Shown: positions 33,275-43,406, counted from the first letter of the stretch. The stretch is DNA of 64,000 nucleotides from Acidobacteriaceae bacterium (GCA_025462735.1 JAOAPC010000014.1:1-64000); one strand, 5' to 3'. Numbers and translations: made by a program. The notes: generated by a model not told the origin, from the letters alone.

Positions 33275-33399
33275 CCCATAACCACAGAGGACACAGAGGT
33301 TCACAGAGTAATGCGGAAGCCATCTGGCCCGCTATTCTGTTCTAAGTGGGTTCTGTTGGGTTTCCCCTGTGTAACTCTGTGACCTCTGTGGTTATGAGG
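33275..33399. repeat. Inverted pair of CCACAGAGG word repeats between convergent genes
   Basis: The left arm, CATAACCACAGAGGACACAG (about 33278-33297), is mirrored by CTCTGTGACCTCTGTGGTTATG (about 33374-33395). The right arm supplies the stop codon of the minus-strand regulator gene. The pair can fold into one large hairpin and may stop transcription from both sides. Confidence 0.7.
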
Positions 33400-34279
33400 T
33401 TTTATTCGAACAACGGTAAGCCATCCGCACCAGGGTCCGTTCTGCGAATGGAACATACAGCAATGCCGCGGTCGCCGCGAAGGCTGGACCGAAGCCGATT
33501 CGATCCAAAATCAAGAAAGGCGCTATAGCCCAAAGTTCGTCGAGAGTCAGCAGCGGAACGAAAATCTTGCGGAACTTCTCTCCTAACAAGGCATAGTCGA
33601 ATCCCGCCGCTGACAACAAATAAAATCGCACTGGAATCCCAACTCCGGCCGTTACCAGCACCAGAATCAGAATCAATGGCGACCCCGCATCCGCCCACGA
33701 AACCTGGTCTACGCTACGCCAGTGAAACAGTGCTTCCACATAAAAAACCAAATACATAATCTGGATGAGTGCGAAAAGTGAGCGGGTAAGCCCGCGGTGT
33801 GCTGGCGGAAGCTCTTGCACCCTGGCCGGATCGTTCGCCTGAATGATTGCCGGCTGCGGCGCCGACCGAGCTTCCCACCGCACCTCCGCAAGAAATCGGT
33901 ATCCACGGCGCGCCATCGTTTCCACGAAGCGGGGGCTGCTGGCCGAATCGCCAAGCGTTTCTCGGATCTTGTTCACCGCGGTGTTCAGGCTGTGGTCGAA
34001 GTCAACAAACGTATCCGCAGGCCATAACTTTTGCCTGAGATCTTCTCTCGAAATCACATTCCCGGAATGCTCAAGCAAAATTGCGAGCACGGCGAATGGC
34101 TGGTCTTGTAGGCGAAGCCGACGGCCTTGTTTGCGAAGCTCGCGCGCGTCCAGATCAGCTTCGAACACTCCGAAGCGCGCGATTGCAGGTTTTCTGGCGA
34201 TCTCCGAGGGCGGCGCCGGCACGCCCGCTAGTTTAGCACTGGGCCATGGGTCTTCTTGGCAAGTTACCTTCCACGACAA
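33392..34279 (-). CDS. Winged-helix transcriptional regulator with membrane domain (CadC-like)
   Basis: The 295-aa protein has an N-terminal OmpR/PhoB-type winged helix (about residues 35-130: FGVFEADLDARELRKQG to FVETMARRGYRFLAEV). It continues into about four hydrophobic helices (residues 165-285). There is no receiver domain, so it resembles CadC/ToxR one-component regulators, but with several C-terminal helices. The sensed signal is unknown. Its stop lies in the flanking repeat. It is convergent with the TonB-like gene and divergent from the serine protease gene. Confidence 0.85.
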   Translation of the reverse strand: MSWKVTCQEDPWPSAKLAGVPAPPSEIARKPAIARFGVFEADLDARELRKQGRRLRLQDQPFAVLAILLEHSGNVISREDLRQKLWPADTFVDFDHSLNTAVNKIRETLGDSASSPRFVETMARRGYRFLAEVRWEARSAPQPAIIQANDPARVQELPPAHRGLTRSLFALIQIMYLVFYVEALFHWRSVDQVSWADAGSPLILILVLVTAGVGIPVRFYLLSAAGFDYALLGEKFRKIFVPLLTLDELWAIAPFLILDRIGFGPAFAATAALLYVPFAERTLVRMAYRCSNKTS

Positions 34280-34428
34280 AAACGCGCGCGTACAGGGGCT
34301 AAGGTACCGTGGCGAAGGTGTCCGATTGGGGCGATCCTAGGTGAATCAGCGTGCGCCTTAATCCCCCGAACAGAAACTCCGCAACGCGAGTGTTTCCTGA
34401 ATGGCCGAACGGCTGATGACTTAAGCAC

Positions 34429-35376
34429 ATGACAGTTAACCGCCAGACCCACGAGGAAGAGCCGGTTTGCACCGCCTGGCAACGGTTGGTACAGGCAGCG
34501 CTGATTTTTTTCCTGGCGATTACGCTGCTTGTTTTAGCGCACTATTTTCTGACTCCTGATTCAAAAGCTTTGCAGCAGCAAGTCCATACTCTCTCCGCGC
34601 AGGTGGACGAGCTCAGGCAAGAGCAGGCAATGCCGTCGCTGGTATTGAACCGCTACCGCAATTCGATCTGCTACATCTTCGGCATTTATCAAGTTGGCTT
34701 CCAGAGCGGAAAACCTATACAGCGGACGCGAATCTCGGGCACTGGTTTCGTAGTTGCCGAGGGCCTGATTGCTACCAACCGTCACGTTGCCGAACCCTGG
34801 TATGGCGATCCCGAGACCGACGCGCTGATTGCAAAGGGCGCAACCCCAAGACTTGAAAAAATGGTTGCTTATTTCCCGGGTTCGCCGGCACCGGTCAATT
34901 TGACTCCGGCGGCGCTCTCCTCGGATGGAGATCTCGCTGTCATGCGTATGGTCGACGCATCTGCAATTAGTCCCAGACCGCTGCCGCTGTCATTAGAGAA
35001 ACCGAACGCGGGCGAACTGGTCGCCGTAGTCGGATATCCCATGGGAGTTTTGGGAATGATGGCAAAGGCTCCAACGCCGGTTTATGCCCGGCTTGCGTAT
35101 CGCCGTGATGACCAGGGCGCGGCGAGCGAGTTGGCGGCCTTATCTCTGATTCGTCCCTCGGCGACATGCGGCCATCTCGGAGATGTGGTCGGTGACAAGC
35201 TGATCTACGACGCACCCACAGCTCACGGGGCGAGCGGCGGGCCAGTGTTCAACTCTCGCGGAGAAGTAATTGGAATAAATGCCGCCTATATTGACGGCTT
35301 CGCGGGCGGGACGCTCGGCGTCTCATCGCAAGCGCTCAAGCCACTGATCGAAAAAGCCCAACACCAAAGGTTCTGA
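34429..35376 (+). CDS. Membrane-anchored trypsin-like serine protease (S1C/DegP class, no PDZ)
   Basis: The 315-aa protein has one N-terminal helix (LIFFLAITLLVLAHYF), a short coiled coil (about residues 45-65) and a chymotrypsin-fold domain. The triad is readable: His in ATNRHVAEPW, Asp in DGDLAVMRM, Ser in GASGGPVFNSRGEVIGIN. There is no PDZ domain after the protease, so it is shorter than DegP/DegS. It is likely a periplasmic-facing quality-control or signalling protease. Confidence 0.9.
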   Translation: MTVNRQTHEEEPVCTAWQRLVQAALIFFLAITLLVLAHYFLTPDSKALQQQVHTLSAQVDELRQEQAMPSLVLNRYRNSICYIFGIYQVGFQSGKPIQRTRISGTGFVVAEGLIATNRHVAEPWYGDPETDALIAKGATPRLEKMVAYFPGSPAPVNLTPAALSSDGDLAVMRMVDASAISPRPLPLSLEKPNAGELVAVVGYPMGVLGMMAKAPTPVYARLAYRRDDQGAASELAALSLIRPSATCGHLGDVVGDKLIYDAPTAHGASGGPVFNSRGEVIGINAAYIDGFAGGTLGVSSQALKPLIEKAQHQRF

Positions 35377-35413
35377 GTCTGGAGTTTTAGTATCGGCCGC
35401 CTTGACTTGAAAG

Positions 35414-35477
35414 GGCTCGGCTTTCAGCCGAGCCGCAACCGACCAGAGAGAATTGACGGTGCGGCTCAAAGCCGCAC
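35414..35477. repeat. Two adjacent REP-like hairpins
   Basis: GGCTCGGCT-TTC-AGCCGAGCC (35414-35434) and GTGCGGCT-CAA-AGCCGCAC (35459-35477) are perfect 9- and 8-bp stems between two convergent genes. They may stop or stabilise both mRNAs. Confidence 0.8.
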
Positions 35478-35493
35478 CCTTCCAAGGCCGAGC

Positions 35494-37383
35494 CTAGCCG
35501 GCGCTCTTCCGAAAACCTTTGAACCATCCGGGCTCGCGCACGTATTCGTCGTTGAATCTGCGCAGGCGAGCAGCCATAATTCCCGGCCTTCCTAAGTATC
35601 CGATTACTTTGCGCGGATCGGTGCGGTCAACCACCGGTAGGCGTCCAATGTTGTAGCGCAGCATCTTTTCTGACGCCTCGTGCAGGGCTTCGTCGGGATA
35701 TGTGACCACCACGTTTTGCGATCCGGCTTCGAGCACCGTGATTACGCCGGAAGGATCTTTATCCAGCGCCCGCATCACATCGCCGCGGGTGATCACGCCG
35801 ACCAGCTCGCCTTGCTCATCAAGGATGATCATTCCATGATGCACAGTGACCTGCGGCTCTCCGCGCGCGATGCGGTCGGCGAGCTCGCCAATTTTCATGG
35901 CGGCAGGAATGGAAGAAATTTCCTGGTCCATGGTTTCTGAGACTGTCATGTAGTGGAGCACGTCAGCTTCGTATTCATGGGGAATGCGCAGGCCGCGGCG
36001 CCTCAACTTTTCAGTCATGATGGAAGCGCTCGGCATCAGCAGCATGCAAACACCGTCCGCAATTACGCTCACTAGCATCAGCGGCAACACAGAGTTGTAA
36101 TCACGCGTGATCTCAAAGGCGAAAATGATGAAGGTGAAAGTCGCGCGCGAAGCCGCCCCAAATACCGCCCCCATGGCTACTAGCGCAAAGGCACCCGGTG
36201 AAAGGTGGGCAGAAGGAAATACTTTGTTGAGTGCCATCGCGAACGCCCCACCCATCGCCGCTCCTGACATGAACATGGGAGCGAGCAGTCCGCCGGATGT
36301 CCCCGAACCCAGCGAGATCGCTAGCGCGGCGGATTTTGCCAGCATCACCACGATGAGGGCGCTCAGGGCAAGGTTCGCGTTCAAAATATCGCCGATCGTG
36401 TCATATCCAACGCCAAGAACGCGGGGGACAAAGTAGCCGATGATTCCGAGCCCGAATGCTCCGATGGCGGGCCACCATACTTCGTCGATCGGAAGTTTTT
36501 CGAACAAATCTTCCGTCCAATAAAGCAGGCGAGTGAATCCAACCGCGGCCAGACCGCAAAGTCCACCAAGCAGCAGATAAAAAGGCAGACCTCGTGGAAC
36601 ATCGAAGTCCATAGCAGTCACACGGAACATGGGCCCGGCGCCGAGCAACTGCATGTGGACGGCGGTGGCGAGCGTGCTCGCAATTACCAGAGGAATAAAC
36701 GAACGCGACTTGAATTCGAACAGGAGCAGCTCAATTGCCAGGATGACTCCGGCAATAGGAGTGTTGAAAGTTGCCGACATCCCCGCGGCCGCGCCGCAGG
36801 CCAGTAACACTTTCCGCTCTGAGGCGGTGGTGTGTAATAACTGTCCCACGAGCGATCCAAAAGCGCCGCCGGTTTGAATGATCGGTCCTTCGGCGCCAAA
36901 TGGCCCGCCGGTGCCGATGGCAATGGCTGCGGAGATTGGCTTTAAGATCGCAACTCGCGGCTGGATGCGGCTGCTGTTCACAAGCACCGCTTCCATGGCT
37001 TCTGGAATTCCGTGGCCTTTGATCTTAGAGCTGCCGTACTTGGCCATAACTCCAACGATCAAGCCGCCGATGACCGGGATCGGAATCACCCATAATCCGA
37101 GATGGGCGATCGCGTGCCTTGGGCTTACGAAGGCGGAACTGAAGTGGCCATAAAAAGCAATGTTAGTAAATAGCCCGATTAATTTGTAGAGCAGGAAAGC
37201 GATCACCCCTGCCAGCAGCCCTATGCCAGCGGCCAGAAACGAAATCATGACCAGCCGGAACTGGGCGGTCGCAAGTGGACGCTGCTCGGCCGCGGTGTTT
37301 AGACCAGTGACGGAGAGTTGCGTCTTGGCGTCTGCATGAGGCGAGCTTCTAATTCCGTGGTTTGGCGGAGTGCTTTCTGGCAT
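35494..37383 (-). CDS. ClC-type chloride channel/antiporter with C-terminal CBS pair
   Basis: The 629-aa inner-membrane protein has about ten or more helices with ClC motifs GHGIPEAMEAV, GPFGAEGPIIQTGG (GxEGP, containing the gating Glu position) and GSGTSGGLLAPMF. The usual GREGP Arg is Ala here. The C-terminal 130 residues form two CBS domains (VHHGMIILDEQGELVGVITRGDV and LPVVDRTDPRKVIGYL), which often bind adenine nucleotides. It lies 11 bases downstream of the MarR gene on the same strand and may be controlled by it. Confidence 0.93.
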   Translation of the reverse strand: MPESTPPNHGIRSSPHADAKTQLSVTGLNTAAEQRPLATAQFRLVMISFLAAGIGLLAGVIAFLLYKLIGLFTNIAFYGHFSSAFVSPRHAIAHLGLWVIPIPVIGGLIVGVMAKYGSSKIKGHGIPEAMEAVLVNSSRIQPRVAILKPISAAIAIGTGGPFGAEGPIIQTGGAFGSLVGQLLHTTASERKVLLACGAAAGMSATFNTPIAGVILAIELLLFEFKSRSFIPLVIASTLATAVHMQLLGAGPMFRVTAMDFDVPRGLPFYLLLGGLCGLAAVGFTRLLYWTEDLFEKLPIDEVWWPAIGAFGLGIIGYFVPRVLGVGYDTIGDILNANLALSALIVVMLAKSAALAISLGSGTSGGLLAPMFMSGAAMGGAFAMALNKVFPSAHLSPGAFALVAMGAVFGAASRATFTFIIFAFEITRDYNSVLPLMLVSVIADGVCMLLMPSASIMTEKLRRRGLRIPHEYEADVLHYMTVSETMDQEISSIPAAMKIGELADRIARGEPQVTVHHGMIILDEQGELVGVITRGDVMRALDKDPSGVITVLEAGSQNVVVTYPDEALHEASEKMLRYNIGRLPVVDRTDPRKVIGYLGRPGIMAARLRRFNDEYVREPGWFKGFRKSAG

Positions 37384-37394
37384 TGGATTACGAT

Positions 37395-37874
37395 TTACTT
37401 CCCTTTTTTCGAAGAGTCGTGCGATTTTTTGCTGTCCTGCAGCACACGGCGCAAAGCATCAATCAAGGCCGGACCTTGGGAAGACAATTCGGCGCGATGA
37501 TATAAAACGAGCTCGCGCAGCACCTTCTCGCCCGCAGGAGTCAGAACAACCAGCACCTCCCGTCTGTCTTTGGCGCCACGCTGCCGGCGGACCAAGCCGC
37601 TGGCTTCCAAACGGTCCACCAGTTCTACCGCGCTGTGATGCTGAATTTGAAGCTGCTCGGCCAATTCCCCGATCCGTGGCCGCAGATCTGGAGGCAGGCC
37701 CTTCAGCGCCAGCAACAACTGGTATTGCCGGGGCTCCAGGTCCGAGCCTCGCACGGCAGCGTCGCTAAACCGCAGATAACGGCGAATCTGGTGCCGGAAT
37801 TCCGCCAAAGATCGATAGTCTTCAAGGGTCAAAGTCTTTTTCATGCGGCGGATTATATCGTCCTGGTGTTTCAT
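37395..37874 (-). CDS. MarR family transcriptional regulator
   Basis: The protein (159 aa from ATG 37874, 149 aa from ATG 37844) has a MarR winged helix: LEPRQYQLLLAL, then IGELAEQLQIQHHSAVELVDRLEASGLV and the wing RQRGAKDRREVLVVLT. A perfect palindrome abuts the first ATG, leaving no room for a ribosome-binding site, so the second ATG may be the real start. It probably controls itself and the ClC gene downstream. Confidence 0.92.
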   Translation of the reverse strand: MKHQDDIIRRMKKTLTLEDYRSLAEFRHQIRRYLRFSDAAVRGSDLEPRQYQLLLALKGLPPDLRPRIGELAEQLQIQHHSAVELVDRLEASGLVRRQRGAKDRREVLVVLTPAGEKVLRELVLYHRAELSSQGPALIDALRRVLQDSKKSHDSSKKGK

Positions 37875-37875
37875 T

Positions 37876-37894
37876 TATATCGTACAACGATATA
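37876..37894. promoter_or_regulatory. Palindromic operator of the MarR gene
   Basis: TATATCGT-ACA-ACGATATA is a perfect 8+3+8 inverted repeat next to the MarR start and 107 bases before purB. The size and position suit a MarR dimer. Confidence 0.72.
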
Positions 37895-38000
37895 TAATTG
37901 TTTGGCTAGTGCGCAACTTGGAAGCCGCTCCGGACTGGTCACCGTAAGCCTGTGCCGTTTACAATCCTGTTTTCCCATTAGATCGTCACAGGAGCCGGCA

Positions 38001-39392
38001 TTGATCTCACGCTATACAAGGTCCGACATGGGCCGGATTTGGAGCGAAGAAAACCGTTTCCGTACCTGGTTAAAGGTTGAAATCGCGGCGACGGAGACTC
38101 TCGCCGAGGCCCGGGTCGTCCCCCGGCAGGCTGCCAAGGCCATTCGCGAACTTGCGGATTTCCGGCTGGAGCGTATTCGCGAAATTGAAGCCGAGGTCCG
38201 CCATGACGTAATCGCCTTCACCACCGCGGTCGCGGAGTTTGTTGGCCCGGAGTCCCGCTGGTTCCACTACGGATTAACCTCGAACGATGTTGTTGATACG
38301 GCGCAGGCCCTACTGATCCGGGAGGCCTCCGAGGTAATTGCCAACGATCTTCGCGCCCTCTCTGCTGTGCTTGAGCGACGCGCGTGGGAGTTCAAGGACA
38401 CGCCCATGATTGGGCGCACGCACGGCATTCATGCCGAGCCGATTACGTTCGGCTTCAAGCTGGCAAATTGGTACTCCGAGGTGCAGCGCGACATTGAACG
38501 GTTCAACCGCGCCGCGGAGGAGATGCGCGTCGGCAAATTCTCGGGCGCGGTGGGCACGTTCGCCCATCTGAGCCCCGAATTGGAAGCAAAAATGTGCGCG
38601 CGCCTTGGGCTCAAAGCAGCGTCTGGATCTTCGCAAGTGATTCAGCGAGACCGGCACGCCAATTATCTGGCAACCCTGGCAGTCATTGGCTGCACGCTGG
38701 ATAAAATCGCCACCGAAATCCGCCATCTGCAGCGTACCGAGGTCCGGGAAGCTGAAGAATTTTTCAGCGACAAGCAAAAGGGTTCTTCGGCCATGCCCCA
38801 CAAGCGCAATCCAATCACGAGCGAACAGATCAGCGGTCTGGCTCGGGTTGTGCGCTCAAACGCGCAAGCGGGTTTTGAAAACGTGGCGCTTTGGCATGAG
38901 CGTGACATCTCCCATTCGTCGGTGGAAAGGATCATCTTGCCGGATTCCACCACCCTGGTGGATTACATGCTGAACAAGACGACTAACCTCCTGGACACAA
39001 TGTTCGTCTATCCAGAGCGGATGAAAGCGAACCTGGAAAGCACCGGCGGCCTGGTCTTTAGCGGGCAGCTTTTACTTGACCTGGTGGAGCATGGGGTTTC
39101 GCGAGAAGACGGTTACCGGTTGGTACAGGGACATGCGATGCGGGCGTGGAAAGAAGGATTGAATTTTCGCGAACTGGTGACTCGTGATCCGGCCCTTACG
39201 GGACGCGTTCCGGCGCAGGTGGTCCAGCGGGCGTTCGATTTAAAACGCCAGCTACGGAATATCGACGCCATTTTCGCGCAGGTGTTCAACCGAAAGAACG
39301 ACGGAACAAACCGGAATCCAAAGACCAAGAACAAAGCTTCTCTCCTGACAAAAACCACCAAGAAACGCCCTGCACGATCGAAAGCGTCTTAG
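38001..39392 (+). CDS. purB: Adenylosuccinate lyase
   Basis: The 463-aa enzyme acts twice in purine synthesis (SAICAR and adenylosuccinate cleavage). Its fumarase-superfamily signature is SSAMPHKRNPI; FHYGLTSNDVVDTA and GRTHGIHAEPITFG are also typical. The start is TTG 38001, preceded by AGGAG six bases upstream, and gives the family N-terminus ISRYTRSDMGRIWSEENRF. The C-terminal 30 residues are a Lys/Thr-rich tail absent from most PurB. A longer frame upstream crosses the MarR gene and is rejected. Confidence 0.95.
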   Translation: MISRYTRSDMGRIWSEENRFRTWLKVEIAATETLAEARVVPRQAAKAIRELADFRLERIREIEAEVRHDVIAFTTAVAEFVGPESRWFHYGLTSNDVVDTAQALLIREASEVIANDLRALSAVLERRAWEFKDTPMIGRTHGIHAEPITFGFKLANWYSEVQRDIERFNRAAEEMRVGKFSGAVGTFAHLSPELEAKMCARLGLKAASGSSQVIQRDRHANYLATLAVIGCTLDKIATEIRHLQRTEVREAEEFFSDKQKGSSAMPHKRNPITSEQISGLARVVRSNAQAGFENVALWHERDISHSSVERIILPDSTTLVDYMLNKTTNLLDTMFVYPERMKANLESTGGLVFSGQLLLDLVEHGVSREDGYRLVQGHAMRAWKEGLNFRELVTRDPALTGRVPAQVVQRAFDLKRQLRNIDAIFAQVFNRKNDGTNRNPKTKNKASLLTKTTKKRPARSKAS

Positions 39393-39428
39393 GCTACTCT
39401 GGTTCCATTCATCGGCATCGAAGACAGC

Positions 39429-40391
39429 ATGATTTTCAGAATTTGTGGCTGCGCGCCAACCGCGTTCTTGGCCCTCCTTCTCACCTGTTGCGCGACCGCA
39501 GCAAGCTTCGCGCAAAGCACCGCCCAACAGACGCCGCCGCCAGCAGGCACAAATCCTTCACAGCCCGAGGTCGAAAAGCCGTCCCAGCCCGCCGTCGAAA
39601 AGCCTTCGCAACCCGCCGCCGAAGAGCCATACGCACCTGACCTCCAGGAGAAAGCGTGGCAGGTTCTTCAGACCGGATTGCACAGCAAGAAAGTGGCTCA
39701 GCGAACTGAGGCGGTAAAGTCGCTCTCGCTGCTTGCGGGCAACCGTCAGGCTGTAAGGTTCTCACTACGCGCCATGCGCGACAAGAACCCTCACGTGCGT
39801 GCGGCCGCGGCATCGACGCTGGGGGAACTGCACGCCACCAACACGATCCCTGCGCTGAAAGCGTCTCTCTCAGACAAAGACCCTTCGGTGATGCTTGCGG
39901 CGACTCATGCGCTCTACGTTCTCAAAGACCCTGTGGCCTACGAAATTTATTACGCAATTCTGATGGGTGACAAAAAGACCAGCGCAGGGCTGATCCAGTC
40001 GCAACTCGACCGGTTGAAAGATCCCAAACAGGTTGCGCAGATGGGATTTGAGCAAGGTATCGGCTTTGTTCCCTATGCAGGCATGGGGTATGAGGCCTAC
40101 CGCGCGGTGAAAAAGCATGACAAGTCGCCGGTCCGCGCCGCCGCCGCCCGTTACCTCGCGCTCGATCCAGATTCCACCTCTGAAGACGCACTCATTCAGA
40201 CTGCGGTGGCGGACAAGGACATCATTGTGCGCGAAGCGGCGCTCGATGCCCTGGCGGAAAAGAATGACTCCGGTTGCATCGCGCGGTTGGCCACAAATTT
40301 AGACGACGATAAGTACCGGATCCGCTACCGAACCGCCGCCACCATCATTCACCTCGGAGGCACTACGTCCCGGCAGCCGGCGGCCAAGTAA
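39429..40391 (+). CDS. Secreted HEAT-repeat protein with Pro-rich linker
   Basis: The 320-aa protein has a signal peptide ending ATAASFAQ. A linker follows with three copies of a KPSQPxxE-type unit (about residues 42-67). The rest is HEAT-like repeats (AVKSLSLLAGNRQAVRFSLR; VRAAAASTLGELHATNTIPALK; VREAALDALAEKN). It likely works in the periplasm as a scaffold; partner unknown. It follows purB by 36 bases. Confidence 0.82.
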   Translation: MIFRICGCAPTAFLALLLTCCATAASFAQSTAQQTPPPAGTNPSQPEVEKPSQPAVEKPSQPAAEEPYAPDLQEKAWQVLQTGLHSKKVAQRTEAVKSLSLLAGNRQAVRFSLRAMRDKNPHVRAAAASTLGELHATNTIPALKASLSDKDPSVMLAATHALYVLKDPVAYEIYYAILMGDKKTSAGLIQSQLDRLKDPKQVAQMGFEQGIGFVPYAGMGYEAYRAVKKHDKSPVRAAAARYLALDPDSTSEDALIQTAVADKDIIVREAALDALAEKNDSGCIARLATNLDDDKYRIRYRTAATIIHLGGTTSRQPAAK

Positions 40392-40414
40392 TTACCTCGA
40401 TCAACATCAATGGG

Positions 40415-40807
40415 TCAGAGCCGCTTTAACGATGCCGCTCCGCCGCCGCTTAGGGCCAGACAAATGCATGCAGCTAGCAGAGTGAGCGGAAACTCAACGC
40501 CCATCGGATTAAAAAATCCATGCTTGATGTGTACTGCAAGAATCGCGACCAGCATGTCGATCGCAAGAAGCGCAGATGGGAGCCGTGTCGCCAGCCCGGT
40601 AATGAGAAGAATTCCACCAACAAATTCAACTAATATGACGACCACCGCAGCGACGGCGGGGAGTGGAATTCCCATGTGCCCGAACATTCCGGCCACGCCG
40701 TGAAAGCCAAACTTGAAAACCTTTTGATATCCGTGGGCAAAAAACACGATTCCGACGACAATACGAAGCACTGCAAGCCCCAAGGACTGAAACTTTCCAG
40801 CAAACAT
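40415..40807 (-). CDS. DoxX family membrane protein
   Basis: The 130-aa protein has four helices and the DoxX-type start AVLRIVVGIVFFAHGYQKVF, then GFHGVAGMFGHMGIPLP and LVEFVGGILLITGLATRLP. Family members occur in redox and sulfur-related membrane complexes, but most are uncharacterised. It stands alone, convergent with the HEAT gene. Confidence 0.9.
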   Translation of the reverse strand: MFAGKFQSLGLAVLRIVVGIVFFAHGYQKVFKFGFHGVAGMFGHMGIPLPAVAAVVVILVEFVGGILLITGLATRLPSALLAIDMLVAILAVHIKHGFFNPMGVEFPLTLLAACICLALSGGGAASLKRL

Positions 40808-40898
40808 AGCGGCTCCTTCTGCAAGCGCTGACAGAATCTTGTTTCAATCGGGATGCACTCGGCACGCCGGCGGGTTCAAATTTGTAATCGGCGGAGGA

Positions 40899-41990
40899 TT
40901 AGTTTGCGGGAGTCTGAATCCGCTCACGCACCCGGCCGCTCACAAGCTCTCCCATCTCGCTGGTGGTCACTGTGCGCTGGCCCTTCGCGGCCAGGTCACG
41001 GCTGCGGTGCCCTTCGGCCAATACTTCGCGAACTGCGGCTTCGATCGACGCAGCTTCTACCTCGAGTTGAAAAGAATGGCGCAAAAGCATTGCGGCCGAG
41101 AGAATTGCGCCAAGAGGATTCGCGATCCCCTGTCCCGCAATGTCCGGCGCTGAGCCATGGATCGGCTCATAAAGCCCGACTTTGCCGCCGATGCTGGCTG
41201 AAGGTAACAAGCCTAGCGACCCTACAACCGCGCCCGCTTGATCGGACAAGATATCGCCAAACATGTTTTCAGTGAGAATCACATCAAACTGCGTGGGCCG
41301 CGAAACCAGCGCCATGGCGGCCGAGTCGACGTACATGTGAGATAGCTGCACCTCTGGAAACTCGCGTGAAACGCGGTTCACAACTTCACGCCAAAGCCGC
41401 GAGCTATCAAGGACGTTGGCTTTATCGACGGAAGTTAATTTGTTTTTCCGATGACGGGCGAGTTCAAAAGCAACGCGGGCAATGCGCTCGATCTCGGCCT
41501 CGCTGTAGGCCATGGTGTCAACGGCGCGCCGACGTCCGGAATCCCCTTTAGTCGAGCGCTCGCCGAAATAAAGCCCGCCGAGCAACTCACGAACAATCAA
41601 GACGTCCGTTCCGCGCACGATCTCTGCGCGCAAAGGCGACAAGCTTTCTAAACCTTCCAAGCAAATAGCTGGCCGCAAATTGGCAAAGACGTCGAGTTCG
41701 CTTCTAAGGCGTAGTAAACCTGCTTCAGGACGAAGCTTTGCCGGATAGGAATCGAACGCTGGTCCCCCGACTGCGCCCAACAATACGGCGCCGGACGCAA
41801 GGCAGCTCTGAATGGTATCCGGCGGAAGAGGATCATTGCTGGCGACGAGGGCCGCACCACCGATATTTTTCTCCGTCACTTTGAGCTGATGCCCAAAGCC
41901 GTCTGCTATCACATGGAGCACGTGGACAGCTTGCTCCGTGACTTCGGGTCCGATCCCGTCGCCGGGCAGAGTTGTGATGTTGATAAGCAT
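40899..41990 (-). CDS. leuB: 3-isopropylmalate dehydrogenase
   Basis: The 363-aa NAD-dependent enzyme performs the third step of leucine synthesis. Motifs: [49 protein letters not shown] and [19 protein letters not shown] (metal/NAD site). It follows leuA by 72 bases on the same strand. leuC and leuD are not in this window. Confidence 0.97.
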   Translation of the reverse strand: MLINITTLPGDGIGPEVTEQAVHVLHVIADGFGHQLKVTEKNIGGAALVASNDPLPPDTIQSCLASGAVLLGAVGGPAFDSYPAKLRPEAGLLRLRSELDVFANLRPAICLEGLESLSPLRAEIVRGTDVLIVRELLGGLYFGERSTKGDSGRRRAVDTMAYSEAEIERIARVAFELARHRKNKLTSVDKANVLDSSRLWREVVNRVSREFPEVQLSHMYVDSAAMALVSRPTQFDVILTENMFGDILSDQAGAVVGSLGLLPSASIGGKVGLYEPIHGSAPDIAGQGIANPLGAILSAAMLLRHSFQLEVEAASIEAAVREVLAEGHRSRDLAAKGQRTVTTSEMGELVSGRVRERIQTPAN

Positions 41991-42062
41991 TGCAGGAATT
42001 TATTGCGCAGACATTCGCGGCAGCAAGTTTACGTCATTGCTGAAGAACAGTCGACGAATCAG

Positions 42063-43406
42063 CTACACACCCCAGAGATAGTCTTCCTGCTCGGAAAGGT
42101 GTTCCGACGCAGGAACTGTCGTCAAGCCGATCACGCTGAAGTCCGAAGGAGCGCCGACGGGAAACGGCTTGCGCGGGAGTTCTTCGGCACCGGCAGCGAC
42201 CGCGGCTGCGCGTTCCCCTTCGACTCGTCCGGGGGGAATGCGCTGTCTCTCGCCATCAGCCTCGCGGAGCAGTTCCAGCAAATGATGATCGTGAACATTC
42301 TTGATCTGGTCGGCGAGAACGATAAAGCGACGATAGACTTCATCGAGCTCGCGGCGTTCTAAATGATAACCAAGCTGCTCACAGCGAAGACTCAAGGCAT
42401 GGCGCCCGGAGTGCTTGCCCAGCACCAGTTTGGAATCCGGTACGCCGACGGACTGCGGGGTCATAATCTCATATGTGAGGCGGTTCTTGAGCATCCCGTC
42501 CTGATGGATGCCGGCCTCGTGCGCGAAAGCATTGCGTCCGATGATGGCCTTGTTCGGCTGCACTGGAATTCCGGTAATTTCCTCGAGCATCTGGCTGGTC
42601 GGATAAAGTTCCTCGCTGGCGATGCCAGTCTGGTACGGATAGCGATCGGCACGCACTCGCAGCGCCATCACGATTTCCTCGAGTGATGCGTTCCCGGCAC
42701 GTTCGCCAATGCCATTGATGGTGCACTCGACCTGTCGGGCGCCATTGGCGATAGCAACAAGTGAGTTGGCAACCGCGAGTCCCAGATCATTGTGACAGTG
42801 GGTGGAAATGGTGACGCGTTCTATGCCCCGCACGCGCTCGCGAATATTGCGAATCAAATCCCCAAACTCCGATGGCACGGTGTAGCCGACCGTATCCGCA
42901 ATGTTCAATGTGGTTGCGCCCGCTTGGATCACCGCTTCGAGTACCTGGAAAAGAAACGCAGGCTCGGTACGAGTGGCGTCCTCAGGCGAGAACTCGACGT
43001 CGTCACAAAAGGTGCGGGCAAGGCGGACAGATTCGCTTGCCTGGTCGATGCACTGCTGGCGTGAAATCCGAAGTTTGTGTTGCAAGTGGATCTCAGAAGT
43101 CGCGAGAACAACATGAATACGCGGGCGCACTGCGGATCGCAAGGCCTGGGAAGCGCGCTCAATATCGTGCCGCGCGGCACGGGCCAACGCCGCGATCGTA
43201 GGACGTGGAACCGCAGCGGCTACCGCCTGAACCGCGGCAAAATCGCCGTCTGAAGCAATGGGAAACCCGGCTTCAATAACATCAACTCCCAAGCGATCGA
43301 GTTGCCGGGCCAGCCGAACTTTCTCTTGCACATTCATACTGCAGCCGGGCGACTGTTCCCCATCGCGGAGAGTGGTATCGAAAATCGTGATTCTCGGACT
43401 ATCCAT
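42063..43406 (-). CDS. leuA: 2-isopropylmalate synthase-type enzyme, short C-terminus
   Basis: The 447-aa enzyme has the DRE-TIM synthase signatures [41 protein letters not shown] and [13 protein letters not shown]. It condenses acetyl-CoA with 2-ketoisovalerate to enter leucine synthesis. LeuA proteins of this type are usually about 500 residues with a C-terminal regulatory (leucine-binding) domain of about 120 residues. Here that domain is missing, replaced by about 60 unrelated residues ([18 protein letters not shown] onward), and only 72 bases remain before leuB. Feedback control is therefore likely absent or different. Homocitrate or citramalate synthesis is a weaker alternative. Confidence 0.9.
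   Translation of the reverse strand: MDSPRITIFDTTLRDGEQSPGCSMNVQEKVRLARQLDRLGVDVIEAGFPIASDGDFAAVQAVAAAVPRPTIAALARAARHDIERASQALRSAVRPRIHVVLATSEIHLQHKLRISRQQCIDQASESVRLARTFCDDVEFSPEDATRTEPAFLFQVLEAVIQAGATTLNIADTVGYTVPSEFGDLIRNIRERVRGIERVTISTHCHNDLGLAVANSLVAIANGARQVECTINGIGERAGNASLEEIVMALRVRADRYPYQTGIASEELYPTSQMLEEITGIPVQPNKAIIGRNAFAHEAGIHQDGMLKNRLTYEIMTPQSVGVPDSKLVLGKHSGRHALSLRCEQLGYHLERRELDEVYRRFIVLADQIKNVHDHHLLELLREADGERQRIPPGRVEGERAAAVAAGAEELPRKPFPVGAPSDFSVIGLTTVPASEHLSEQEDYLWGV

Noticed and set aside
37635-38000. N-terminal extension of purB to 37635
   Set aside because: It overlaps the MarR gene and its operator; TTG 38001 with AGGAG matches the family start.
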